A stretch of 64,000 nucleotides of DNA, from NCBI GenBank assembly GCA_026184775.1, contig JANCYW010000001.1, positions 558,001-622,000 on the forward strand. The letters run 5' to 3'. This DNA is from Cyanidium caldarium (Eukaryota; Rhodophyta; Bangiophyceae; Cyanidiales; Cyanidiaceae). Of the stretch, positions 1 to 8,822 are shown piece by piece. The translations under genes were made by a program, and so were the position numbers. The notes beneath the pieces are model-generated. The model was not told the DNA's origin and did not search any database. It saw nothing but the letters and a program-made list of their open reading frames with translations. Within the stretch, counting starts at the first letter, position 1, and every line of letters begins with the position of its first letter.

Positions 1-1
1 G

Positions 2-889
2 GTGCTGGACGACGAGGCGGTGCGCGCGCTCGACAAGGCGCGCCTCATCGCGCTCTTCGCCATCACGCAGGACACTGACGAGGCTGAAGTGCACGAGCTG
101 ATCGAGTTGGCGGTGCGGAGCACGCCGCGCCTGTCGGAGAGCCTGTCCAGTAGCGACTCCGGCTCGTCGGATGGGGATTCGCCGACGGAGGCGACGTCGA
201 GCGCACGCAACGACCTGGCGACGCTGGCGCGCACGGTGATCGACCGGTTGCGCGACGTGTACGGCATTTCGCTGCGCAAGACCGCAACTGAGGCTCACGA
301 GCAGCAGCAACAGCATCGGCGATTGCTGCAGGTGGCCACGCACTTGGTGCGGCGGCGTCTGGGTGAGTCGGCGTATCCGCTGATCGGTGAGCAGCCGGGA
401 CGCGAGCGCGACGACGACTCGGATGCATCGTCGTTGGGCGACTTTTCCGACTACGCCACCGATGAGGACGAGCCGGATCGCCGGCACGCCAGTCGCAGCC
501 GCAGTTTGCGGCGACGACGGTCGTCGTCTGCGGTGCGCGACTCACCCGGCCGACGGCGCTCGTCGTCGTCTTCGGTGGGCAGCGTAGAAGACCGGCGCCT
601 GCCGCGGTTCGTGATATTCGTCGTCGGCGGTCTGTGCTGGTCGGAGGCGAAGATCGCGTACGACTTGTCGGCATCGACCAACACGCAGGTGTTTATCGGC
701 GGCACCGAGCTGCTGCCGCCGCGCGGCTTTTTGGAGAATGTGTCGCGTGCCGAGCCACCCACGCCATCTGCGCGGCGAGCGCGCAACGGGGCGTCGGGGT
801 CGGGCTTGGCGTCGCGCCCGGGTTCATCGGCCGCGCTGGGGGCCCTGTCGCAACGCAAGCGCTCGCGCTCGCGAGGGAGCACGCTGTGA
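2..889 (+). CDS. Sec1/Munc18-family protein, C-terminal part (partial at window edge)
   Basis: The frame is open from the first bases and ends at a TGA at 887-889, so only the last ~295 residues are present. SM proteins bind syntaxin-type SNAREs and help vesicle fusion. The recognisable part is residues ~200-245 (RFVIFVVGGLCWSEAK, then VFIGGTELLPPRGFLENV), which follows the usual Sec1 ending of a hydrophobic strand with GG, a helix, and an 'IGG/ST..L.P..FL..' motif. Before it, residues ~128-198 are a Ser/Arg/Asp-rich low-complexity stretch that most SM proteins lack here, and a Ser/Arg/Gly-rich tail of ~45 residues follows. Which SM paralogue it is (Sec1, Sly1, Vps33, Vps45) cannot be told from this fragment; the clear final motif favours Sec1 or Sly1. 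Confidence 0.75.
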   Translation: MLDDEAVRALDKARLIALFAITQDTDEAEVHELIELAVRSTPRLSESLSSSDSGSSDGDSPTEATSSARNDLATLARTVIDRLRDVYGISLRKTATEAHEQQQQHRRLLQVATHLVRRRLGESAYPLIGEQPGRERDDDSDASSLGDFSDYATDEDEPDRRHASRSRSLRRRRSSSAVRDSPGRRRSSSSSVGSVEDRRLPRFVIFVVGGLCWSEAKIAYDLSASTNTQVFIGGTELLPPRGFLENVSRAEPPTPSARRARNGASGSGLASRPGSSAALGALSQRKRSRSRGSTL

Positions 890-1599
890 GATAGAAAAGG
901 GCGGCAAGCAGGTTTTTTATGGTAAATGGGTGGTGTGCTTTTCATTCCCCTCCATGCGCGTGGAAAGTGCTTTCGAGACGCGGGGGTGCAGGATACGCAG
1001 ATCCTCGATACGGGTGGATGCGTCGGGCGCAAGGCGTGTCTTGTGATAGAAGGCGACGCGATCGACGCCAGACACGTAGAAAATATTCCAAGTTCCGCAT
1101 GCGTCTTGGATTCTCCGACCCGGACACGCGACCACGTGAAACGCCCCAAAATAGGTATCGGGGCAAGCTCAGCGCACGTCCGCCTCGGGACACCACCCGA
1201 CATTGCTATTCTCGCACCTCGGCGCCCAAAAAGTCTCTCGCCGGAGGCACTGCTGTCCCCTGTCTCGATGGCCACGCCCTTCGAGCCGCCCCCTAGCAAG
1301 TTCCATCGCCCTAGGCGAAATGGCCACGTCATCGCCTGTGGAAAACGACCACGGGAAATCGAGATGCCAAAATAGAATCTCGACGTGGCACGCGGCAGGC
1401 GGCTCGACAGCGATTTTGGTCGCCTTGCGGCGGAATGCGTGTCGGGTTTTGCATCCCACGTTGTCGCCGGTTGGCGTTGTTGTTCGAGTGCGAGGGCACC
1501 AGGATAACGAGAGAGAGAGAGATTATTGAAAGTGACTTATCGAAAAGAAACGTGAAGATTGTCGGAGGGTGCTTGAGTAGCTGATCGAAGAAAAAGGCT
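890..1599. other. intergenic, no gene supported
   Basis: This 710-base stretch lies between the Sec1-like gene and the secreted Thr/Pro-rich gene, which share orientation. It contains a CACGTG at about 1132-1137 and a GA-dinucleotide run near 1508-1521, about 80 bases before the next start. Short open frames exist on both strands but none resembles a protein family. Confidence 0.4.
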
Positions 1600-4500
1600 A
1601 TGGCGCGCAGTGGATCCTCCCCGCCGGGGACGCGGCGCAGCCGTCAGGTTGTGATGTGGTGGGTGCTGTGGGCGTTGTTGTTATTGCTGCTGACGAGCGC
1701 GCTGGAGCTTGGGATGGCATATGGCGGTGGTGCTGGAACGATGGCCAGCTCCGGTGACGGAGAGCGGAAGGAGACGCCATCGGGGAGCTTCTGGGGCCAG
1801 GACGTGTTTCGGGTGCCGGGCACTCCGTCGGTGATTCCATCGTCAGGCGCCGCCTCAACGCCTACGCCAAGTCCGAGTTCAACGCCGACTCCTACCCCAA
1901 CGCCGACTCCGACTCCTACCCCAACGCCAACACCGACTCCAACACCGACTCCAACACCGACCCCAACGCCAACACCGACTCCAACAGCGACGCCGACCCC
2001 ACCGACGCCAACTCCCACGCCTTCTCCGACAACGGCGCCGCCGTCGACTCCCACTCCGACATCGACGACTACACCTCCGTCGACCCCGACTGCAACTTCG
2101 AGCCCGCCTTCGGGTTCGACGGGAGCTCTGACCACTCCGACTTCGACGCCGTCGTCTGTGACGACCACTCGTCCGTCGTTGACACCGACGACAGCGGGTG
2201 CGACGCCTCCGTCGAGCGCTACCCCAATCGCATCGCCGTCATCGACTTTGGCGCCGTCGACACCGGGTGCGACGCCTCCGTCGAGCGCTACCCCAATCGC
2301 ATCGCCGTCATCGACTTTGGCGCCGTCGACACCGGGTGCGACGCCTCCGTCGAGCTCAACGCCCACGAGCACCAGTGTGGCGACAGCGACTCGCACTCTG
2401 GTACCGTCACCTTCCCCATCGACGACTCCGACGAGCACCACTTTGCCGACGGTGACTCGCACGCTGGCGCCGTCGCCCTCGCCATCCTCGACGCTGACGC
2501 CAACGGTTGCGCCGACAATGAGCGCGACACGTACGCCATCCCCATCACCATCGACGAGTGCGACATCCACTCCCACTTCAACGCGCACGCCGTCGCCGTC
2601 GCCGTCGACTACACTGACGCCATCGACCACGGTCACCCCGTCGCCGACGCCGTCGTTCACCACGATCTCCCAGAGTCTATACCTCTCGGTGACCAGCGCG
2701 TCGGTATGCAACTCGGCGTCGAGTGCATTGCAATCGGCGGTAGTGTCGGCGCTGGCCATTCCGACGTCATCGGTGACGGTGAGCAATGGTTGCAGCAGTG
2801 CGTCTGGCCTGTCGGCATCACGCGTCGCGCAGCCCGACTACCTGGAGTGGCTGCGCTCGGTGGCGGCGCGTCTGGACGTGGTGAGTCGAGCGACCAACTC
2901 GAGCGGAGCGGTGAATGTACAGTTCACCGTGTTCGCCACGGTGTCGTCCAACGAGTCGTCGGCGGACCAGAACAAGTTAGCGAGCCTGCTGTCCGAGTCC
3001 AATCTGGGCAGCCTGCACCTGCCGAGCGGCGCGGGCGCCCCGGTGCCGCCGGCCACGCCCACCCCGATCGTGACGTCGCTGCCAAACAACAGCCCGCTGC
3101 CCACCAACAAGGTGGTGTTGCCGGACTCGCCCACGATCTACCTGCCGGCGGGTTCGAGCGCCACCTGCACGGAGATTCTGTCCGCCGCGAGCACAGCGTT
3201 CTACAACGCCTTCTCGGACGTGCCGGGTTTCTCGCCCTCGGATGTGGTGGTGGGCTCGTGTCGCAGCAGCACCGGCGGCGGCAGCATTCGCTGGCAACAG
3301 CCGCTGCTGCGTGTGGAAGACGACGGCATGCAGACGGCGTTGATGAGTGCACCGCGCAAGGGATCGCTGCGCTTTTCGTACTCCAATGGGCACAGCTTTT
3401 ACGTGGCTTGCTCGGTGGAGCCGCAGTATGTGCCGCCGGACTGGCAGGAGCGCATGTACCAGGCGGTGGTACTGCTGCAGACGCAGTTTGTGACGGTGAC
3501 CACCACTGTGGTCACCACCGAGACCATCACCCTGACGCAGTACGAAACCGTGACAGACATTCTGTTGGCCGGCAGCACCAGCATCATCTACCAGCCGGTG
3601 CAGTTGTACCCGCGGCGCGTCTCGCTGGACACCTCGTTCTACTGCTCGTCGGTAGCGGTGGGCGTGACGGTGCTCACCTGCACCGACATTCACGAGGCCA
3701 TTCTCAATGCCTGCGACGATATCGGCATCCCCAGCACGATTGTGAACATTCACGAGTGCACCCAGGTGGACACGTACAACGTGGTGGTGCGCGTCAAGAT
3801 CGACACCTTCTCCACCTACACCACACAGTACTCGTACGCCATTCGGGACACCTTCGTGAATAACTACTTCTGGGAGCGCGTGCAATTGTATCAGCCGCTG
3901 TGCGGCGGCGGCCAATTGCATTCGGATATTGTGGAGTACACCGGTCTGAACACCGCCTCGGGCGGTTTCACCTCCACCACCACGTCGACGAGCATCGTCC
4001 AGGTGGTGACCGAGCGCCCGAGCATCGGCCTGGCGTGGTTCGACTGGCAGTGGGACTGCGTAGAGGCGTCGCAGCTGAAGGTGTGGACGTGCGATGAGAT
4101 ATCGGTGGCACTGCAGAACACCATCGCCGGCTATTGTGGGCTGTACTCCGGCAGCATCATCATTCGCGATTGCGAGTGCCTGTCGAGCGGCAGCGGCGAG
4201 AGCGTGCCCAGCGGTTGCAGCGGCCTGTCGACGTACAGCGACGATCTGGTGAACTACGGCGCCAGCACCACGGTGACCACCAGCACCAGCATCACCGGCA
4301 ATCGAGTGGCGTGGTATAACAACCGCATCACCGGCCGGGTGATGACCTCGGTGCTCAACACGCTGACGTCGTACTCGGTGCTGACGTCAACGTTCCAGAC
4401 GACCGAGTTCCGCCAGGCAGTGATCGACGAGCTGGTGCGCGTCCGCAGCCAGACCACGGTGACCGGACGCACCGCCGCGATGCTGGACGATGTCGCCGTA

Positions 4501-5190
4501 CGCGCCACCACGCCCAACATCTCGCTGCGCATCAGCCAGACCAAGAACACCACGGCGTACGACTTTTTGGGCAAGCCGACCACCTTGTCGCCGCTGTTCG
4601 GTTTGGTGGAGCCGTCGCGCCTGTACGACCTCAACGGCTCGCTGTGTGTGAGCAGCTGTCGCCCGCCGGATGTCTCGGCGGCCAATGCCACCACTGCGAC
4701 GTGTTGCAGCGGCAACGGCGCCTGCGTCAATGGCATCTGTTACTGCGTGCCGGGCTTCACCGGCCTGCTGTGTCAAGCGACGCCGACGCCGGTGGCCGCA
4801 TCACCAGCGGCATCGCCGACTTTCGCAGTCGCACCGACCGGCGTCGAAGCGGTGAACGTGCTGTTCCAGATGGCCAACGTGTCGTACGCCGCGCTGACCA
4901 ACACCACGCGCCAGGATATGTTCGTGGCCAACTTCACCTCGGCGGTGCGTTTCCTCACCAATGTGTCCACGGTGAACGTCAGCACGCCGACGTTTGCCAA
5001 CGGCACCTTGCCGACGACGGTGCGGGCATCCGGCAGCGTCAGTAATATTACTACCGGCGCGTTGCAGGTGCTGGCGTACCCGTCGGATGCGCCGCTGGTG
5101 CGCAACCTGATGAGCGTACTGTTCGTGTTTGGGCAGGTGCGCGCGGCCTTTCCGCCCAACGGCACGGTCACGGCAGTCTCGGTGCAGTAA
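1600..5190 (+). CDS. large secreted or surface Thr/Pro/Ser-rich protein with EGF-like motif
   Basis: The 1196-residue protein opens with a basic stretch and a strong hydrophobic segment at residues ~16-42 (signal peptide or type II anchor). Residues ~87-190 are an almost pure Thr-Pro repeat and ~190-360 are Ser/Thr/Pro-rich, the look of a heavily O-glycosylated wall or mucin-like stalk. A 23-residue unit is duplicated exactly in this part. Residues ~360-1010 hold Cys-containing, Thr/Val-rich modules that resemble each other loosely. Residues ~1020-1060 have closely spaced cysteines ending in [12 protein letters not shown], the pattern of an EGF-like domain. No C-terminal membrane segment is evident. 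The role is inferred only as extracellular matrix, cell wall or adhesion; no specific family is recognised. Confidence 0.8.
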   Translation: MARSGSSPPGTRRSRQVVMWWVLWALLLLLLTSALELGMAYGGGAGTMASSGDGERKETPSGSFWGQDVFRVPGTPSVIPSSGAASTPTPSPSSTPTPTPTPTPTPTPTPTPTPTPTPTPTPTPTPTPTATPTPPTPTPTPSPTTAPPSTPTPTSTTTPPSTPTATSSPPSGSTGALTTPTSTPSSVTTTRPSLTPTTAGATPPSSATPIASPSSTLAPSTPGATPPSSATPIASPSSTLAPSTPGATPPSSSTPTSTSVATATRTLVPSPSPSTTPTSTTLPTVTRTLAPSPSPSSTLTPTVAPTMSATRTPSPSPSTSATSTPTSTRTPSPSPSTTLTPSTTVTPSPTPSFTTISQSLYLSVTSASVCNSASSALQSAVVSALAIPTSSVTVSNGCSSASGLSASRVAQPDYLEWLRSVAARLDVVSRATNSSGAVNVQFTVFATVSSNESSADQNKLASLLSESNLGSLHLPSGAGAPVPPATPTPIVTSLPNNSPLPTNKVVLPDSPTIYLPAGSSATCTEILSAASTAFYNAFSDVPGFSPSDVVVGSCRSSTGGGSIRWQQPLLRVEDDGMQTALMSAPRKGSLRFSYSNGHSFYVACSVEPQYVPPDWQERMYQAVVLLQTQFVTVTTTVVTTETITLTQYETVTDILLAGSTSIIYQPVQLYPRRVSLDTSFYCSSVAVGVTVLTCTDIHEAILNACDDIGIPSTIVNIHECTQVDTYNVVVRVKIDTFSTYTTQYSYAIRDTFVNNYFWERVQLYQPLCGGGQLHSDIVEYTGLNTASGGFTSTTTSTSIVQVVTERPSIGLAWFDWQWDCVEASQLKVWTCDEISVALQNTIAGYCGLYSGSIIIRDCECLSSGSGESVPSGCSGLSTYSDDLVNYGASTTVTTSTSITGNRVAWYNNRITGRVMTSVLNTLTSYSVLTSTFQTTEFRQAVIDELVRVRSQTTVTGRTAAMLDDVAVRATTPNISLRISQTKNTTAYDFLGKPTTLSPLFGLVEPSRLYDLNGSLCVSSCRPPDVSAANATTATCCSGNGACVNGICYCVPGFTGLLCQATPTPVAASPAASPTFAVAPTGVEAVNVLFQMANVSYAALTNTTRQDMFVANFTSAVRFLTNVSTVNVSTPTFANGTLPTTVRASGSVSNITTGALQVLAYPSDAPLVRNLMSVLFVFGQVRAAFPPNGTVTAVSVQ
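1859..2100 (+). repeat. Thr-Pro codon repeat (imperfect)
   Basis: Dense alternation of ACN and CCN codons encodes TPTPTP... inside the secreted protein gene. Third positions vary between units, so the repeat is partly degenerate at the DNA level while the Thr-Pro peptide is kept. This suggests selection on the protein. Confidence 0.85.
2196..2350 (+). repeat. 69-bp perfect tandem repeat, two full copies plus a partial third
   Basis: Copies begin at 2196, 2265 and 2334. The first two are identical over 69 bases, in frame (23 codons), and the third diverges after about 17-20 bases. The identity points to a recent duplication or gene-conversion event in the Ser/Thr/Pro-rich stalk. Confidence 0.9.
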
Positions 5191-5534
5191 GTGGCGGGTA
5201 ATAGAGAGGGAGAGCGAGCGTGACCAGGAGCGTAGAGGCAGATGAGGTGAAAGGACTGGCCGCAGTCGTCATTATGGTAGCGCACTTGCGGTAGGCTTGA
5301 TTTATGGACGTATACGTGATCGCTTTGCAAATGCTGACCGGAAAAAGACGAAAGAGGTGGGGCACGCTTGCCGACGTGGGGGAGAGCGCGGCTGCGGTAT
5401 TACCGTAAACGATAGATATGACGCTTCGATGGAGGGACTCGGACGCGCGTCGCGTCGATCACGGCGCCCGCCCCATCACTCGCACTGTACCCGTCTCCCT
5501 GCGCAGCACTGTACGCCATACGCCTGCTCCTTCC
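5191..5534. other. intergenic between convergent genes
   Basis: This 344-base stretch lies between the ends of the secreted Thr/Pro-rich gene and RPS29, so it is presumably two 3' UTRs. I see no clear structure or conserved frame in it. Confidence 0.4.
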
Positions 5535-5705
5535 TTAGCGCAGCTTTTCAAAGCCGATCTTCTCGGCCTGTTCGCGGAAACACCGTCGGCACAGGTTCAG
5601 GCCGTACTTGCGGATCAGGCCCTGGCGCGCCGTGCACACGCGACACTCTCGGCCGCCCTTGCCGAATTTCCTCGGACGCTTGTTCCAGATCTCGGCGTGG
5701 CCCAT
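5535..5705 (-). CDS. RPS29: 40S ribosomal protein S29 (uS14)
   Basis: This is a complete 56-residue small-subunit protein of cytosolic ribosomes. It starts [21 protein letters not shown] and carries the zinc-ribbon pairs CRVC and CRRC, followed by the family's C-terminal helix ([10 protein letters not shown]). Length equals the usual 56 residues of eukaryotic S29. The frame stays open upstream of the ATG at 5705, but the extension is unlike the family, so the canonical start is used. An inverted repeat lies about 140 bases upstream of the start. Confidence 0.95.
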   Translation of the reverse strand: MGHAEIWNKRPRKFGKGGRECRVCTARQGLIRKYGLNLCRRCFREQAEKIGFEKLR

Positions 5706-6103
5706 GATGTGGGGGAGGGAATGGAGTGAGACGAGAGGGACGCGCGGAGGAGAGAGGCGAATGAGGCGCGGCGGAGACCCGGACGACAACAAGGGGCGAC
5801 AGCGGGGGCCGGCGCGCCGGATGTCCGATGCGGCGACGGAGTTTCGTCACGTCGTGACGTTCCTTCGGTCGCGTCTCCGAGGCATTTTCCACCACCACCT
5901 GGGCGGATGCCTCCTGCGGCAACTCGACCGCCAAGCAGAACTACCATTTACACGAGCGCGCAACTATACCAAAGTTTCCCCGATCATTGTATTCTCGACT
6001 AGAGAAGCTCGTCGCCCGAATGGCGACCAGAACGTGAAATGTACATCAGAGGAGCACTGCGCTGCCCTCACCTCCCCACCACGTGTACATTCGCCTCCTC
6101 ATG
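5706..6103. other. upstream region of RPS29
   Basis: This 398-base stretch lies between RPS29 and the end of the next minus-strand gene. It contains the CGTCACG inverted repeat at 5845-5859. No additional gene is supported. Confidence 0.45.
5845..5859. promoter_or_regulatory. CGTCACG-T-CGTGACG inverted repeat upstream of RPS29
   Basis: A perfect 7-base inverted repeat with a one-base spacer. Each arm contains CGTCA/TGACG, the half-site recognised by CREB/ATF and TGA-type bZIP factors. It lies 140 bases upstream of the RPS29 ATG. The same arms, preceded by the same TTT, occur at 32584-32599 upstream of catalase. Function is inferred. Confidence 0.45.
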
Positions 6104-6835
6104 TCATTGCGCCACCGGTGCACCCGTGACGGCACTCGGTTTGCCCGTCCCTTCCTTGTCCGAGACCGCTGCGTAGACGCGCTGCAGCATCTGCGATACG
6201 CTCACACGTCCGCGGAGCACCGCCATGACCTCATCCGTCCCGCGTTTCGTATATCCCATCCACTGCGCGCGTTTGCTCCGCATTGCGGCCACTTTGCTGC
6301 GACCATACTTGCGGATCGCCCCGTAACCCTGCCGTGCTGACGCGCTCAAGCGCGAGCGCACTCGCTTGGCCCGGCTCAGTGCTTTGCGCAAGGCCAGCGC
6401 GACCGTATCGTCGGCGGTGACCGGTTCCAGCAGCGCTGCATTCCCCGCATCGCCATTCGCTGCCACACTCGATGTCGACGCTGGCACGAACAGCGACGAG
6501 TGCGCGTCCATAAACTGATCCGCCAACGTCAGCAACCACACCAGATATCCCAACAGCCACCGTTGCGCCGCCTGCAGCCGCGACCACGCCGCCGCCACCC
6601 GCGGTTTCACCTCCACCTCGTAAGTGCGCGTCACCCGCGGGTCCGCCGCCGCGCGCTGCACCTGCTGCCTCACGCTATGATATGCCGGCTCCAACGCGGG
6701 CAGGCGGGACACTTTGGCGTCGAGGCGGTGCAGCCAGGCGGGCGGTGCGTTTGCCGTGGAATCGGTCGAATCCAGGTCGCTCCGTGGAGGATCCACGGAC
6801 GGCTTGGGCTTGGTTTTCGTTTCGTTCGCTGTCAT
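6104..6835 (-). CDS. hypothetical protein with amphipathic helices
   Basis: A 243-residue protein from the ATG at 6835; further in-frame codons upstream look like untranslated leader. The N-terminal ~45 residues are Lys/Pro/Asp/Ser-rich and disordered. Residues ~45-135 are predicted mostly helical, with a short hydrophobic stretch (WLLGYLVWLLTLADQF) flanked by basic and amphipathic helices. The C-terminal third contains Arg/Lys-rich helices. The pattern would suit a peripheral membrane or lipid-droplet surface protein, but I recognise no domain, so this is only a suggestion. Confidence 0.6.
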   Translation of the reverse strand: MTANETKTKPKPSVDPPRSDLDSTDSTANAPPAWLHRLDAKVSRLPALEPAYHSVRQQVQRAAADPRVTRTYEVEVKPRVAAAWSRLQAAQRWLLGYLVWLLTLADQFMDAHSSLFVPASTSSVAANGDAGNAALLEPVTADDTVALALRKALSRAKRVRSRLSASARQGYGAIRKYGRSKVAAMRSKRAQWMGYTKRGTDEVMAVLRGRVSVSQMLQRVYAAVSDKEGTGKPSAVTGAPVAQ

Positions 6836-7092
6836 CTCTTTCACGGCGGTCACACACACACACACGGAGCGTTCTCGTGGGGGCGGTACGGAGAGGGCAC
6901 GGCGGCGTGCTGCTACCAACCGAAAATCGGCGTTCGCGTCGCGTGGGCGCACGCACCGCAGCGCACATCCGCATTCGCGATTTCGGCGGAATGCGCGCGA
7001 GATTCGCAACGGACGCGCCAGCGGCGGAAGCGCGCCTCACCGAACGCTGCCGCAACGTTGGGGCCCTTTTCCGGAATATTTCCGGCCATCCT

Positions 7093-8478
7093 TTACAAGA
7101 GTCGCTTGTAGCGACAATAAGCAGCACCGCCCAAGAACATCATGCTGCTGATGCCGATCAGGCCGCCGGTGACGCCCAGAAAGGCCAGCTCGCTGCTCTC
7201 CAGCGCGTTGTTCAGGTTCATGCCGAAAATGGCCGCCACCAGGGCGCCCGAGCTGAGCGATACCGAGCCGAGTTTGAGCACCAGATCGAGTCGCAGAATG
7301 CGATTGCGCAGTGCGTCCAATTTGATCTGCACAAAGTCCTCGGTGCTGCCGATCGCCTGCACCCGGGTGGCGATCTCCGAGTTGACCGTATCCACCTGTT
7401 TGAGATAATTCTCAAACATCATCTCCACCTCCTCGTGGTCGTCCCCGCGTCGACGATGTCCGGTGGCGCTCTTGACGCTCAGGTACATTTCGGTCATGTC
7501 GTCGTCGTTGAGCAGCACTTCGTTGAGCGCCGAGCGGATCTGCACCGAGCGCGTCTGCAACTCGTTCAGCCGATTCTTCAGCGGCAGCAGTCGATCCAGC
7601 GTGATCACGTCTTGGTAGGGACCGGCACTCATCTGACCGGTGCCGCTGTGGGCAGCGGGTCCGGTCAACGCCATCAGCATCGCCTCGATTTGCGGGCTGA
7701 GGGTGTTGGTGTCGCGGGTGAGCGTGTTGCACACGTCCACCAACACCGCCTCCAGGGCGCGCAGTTCAAAGGCGGGCGGCGAGCGCGACGGCACCGCCAG
7801 ACGCGCCTGCAAATGCGGCAGGAACGCCTCCACGGCCGGATGCTCGACATCGAACAGGGTCATGCGGTCCACCTCGATCACCGCCCGGACGTGCAACAGG
7901 TGCACGACGATAGCGCGTTCGCGCGCCAGCACCACCGGCGCCTCGTTGCGAAACGACGGGTCCACCACCCGCAAGTCCCGCAGCGGTAGCCGGAGCCGGC
8001 TGGCCATCTCCGCTTTGGACACGCGTCGCTGAATAAACGACTGCGGCGTGTTGGCCATCACCTCCAGGGCGAGCAGCTCCGCCAGCGGCGCACTGGAGCC
8101 GGCTGGCCGTCCGAACACACCGCTGCCACCGGTCTCGCCGCCATTGCTGCCGCCTCGGTCGCCGTTGCCGCTTTTGGTGAGCGGCGCTGGCATCAGCGTC
8201 TTGGCTATGAGGGGTGCCTCGCCGGTGGCCGCCGACGATGCCGCTTCGGCCTCCGCTCTCCGCCGACGGGCGCGCACTATCGCAGCGCCATAAGACGCGG
8301 AAATCCATCGCTTGCCCGCGTCAACCACAGGCGACAGTGTGAGTGATGGACGAGGAGGGAGCCGCCGCAGTGGTCCCTGGAAAGCTCCTAGCGAAACGGG
8401 TCTGCTGCGGGCGCCTCGTCGCCAGCCCTCCCACGCCAGCCGCGTGCCCCAGTGGCCGAGCAACCTCACCAGCGCCAT
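7093..8478 (-). CDS. MRS2: MRS2/LPE10-type magnesium channel, probably mitochondrial
   Basis: A 461-residue CorA/MRS2-superfamily Mg2+ channel. The signature GMN tripeptide is at residues 419-421 (AAIFGMNLNN), at the end of the first of two C-terminal membrane segments, with the second at about 430-450. The central part is the helical cytosolic or matrix domain (e.g. SFRNEAPVVLARERAIVVHL; LDRLLPLKNRLNEL). The N-terminus is rich in Arg/Ser/Pro with few acidic residues, fitting an organelle presequence. MRS2 normally imports Mg2+ across the inner mitochondrial membrane; a plastid location cannot be excluded. Residues ~100-130 are a Gly/Ser-rich insertion. The start is the first ATG (8478); the codon at 8490 is TTG. 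The gene diverges from the PP2-A10-like gene. Confidence 0.9.
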   Translation of the reverse strand: MALVRLLGHWGTRLAWEGWRRGARSRPVSLGAFQGPLRRLPPRPSLTLSPVVDAGKRWISASYGAAIVRARRRRAEAEAASSAATGEAPLIAKTLMPAPLTKSGNGDRGGSNGGETGGSGVFGRPAGSSAPLAELLALEVMANTPQSFIQRRVSKAEMASRLRLPLRDLRVVDPSFRNEAPVVLARERAIVVHLLHVRAVIEVDRMTLFDVEHPAVEAFLPHLQARLAVPSRSPPAFELRALEAVLVDVCNTLTRDTNTLSPQIEAMLMALTGPAAHSGTGQMSAGPYQDVITLDRLLPLKNRLNELQTRSVQIRSALNEVLLNDDDMTEMYLSVKSATGHRRRGDDHEEVEMMFENYLKQVDTVNSEIATRVQAIGSTEDFVQIKLDALRNRILRLDLVLKLGSVSLSSGALVAAIFGMNLNNALESSELAFLGVTGGLIGISSMMFLGGAAYCRYKRLL

Positions 8479-8822
8479 GCAGACTGGCAACTACGTGAAA
8501 TGGCGTGCTTTCTCCGTCAGGAAATCCAGTGCCCGAGTGGGAACACACTCATCATGACGTACGAGACGTGTGCTGCGAGCGGTGGGAGCCGGGCGTCTCG
8601 GTGTCCAACCGTCTTCCGTGCAGAGGGAACGGGCGCGCAGACGATGCGAGGGTGAGGCGGTGTGGCGCGGAGGAGGGCGACGCTGCGGGGCCGCAAACAC
8701 AGAGCGCCGGAGGACAACGGAGGTACGCGAGGTGCGCGGGACACCAGGGGCGTTTGGCTGAGGCTTGAAACGGGCCCGGCTAGGGATTTCAAAGGGGTGA
8801 ATTGTCGGGACCGGGAGTGGGC
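8479..8822. promoter_or_regulatory. bidirectional promoter region of the MRS2 and PP2-A10-like genes
   Basis: 344 bases between two divergent starts. It contains a TGACGT (CRE-like half site) at 8555-8560. I see no other distinct element. Confidence 0.35.

Noticed and set aside
926-1375. 149-codon plus-strand frame and a minus-strand fragment (917-1135) in the first intergenic region
   Set aside because: The plus frame starts with ATG but has no recognisable motif; the minus fragment has a pleasing local composition but no ATG and is very short.
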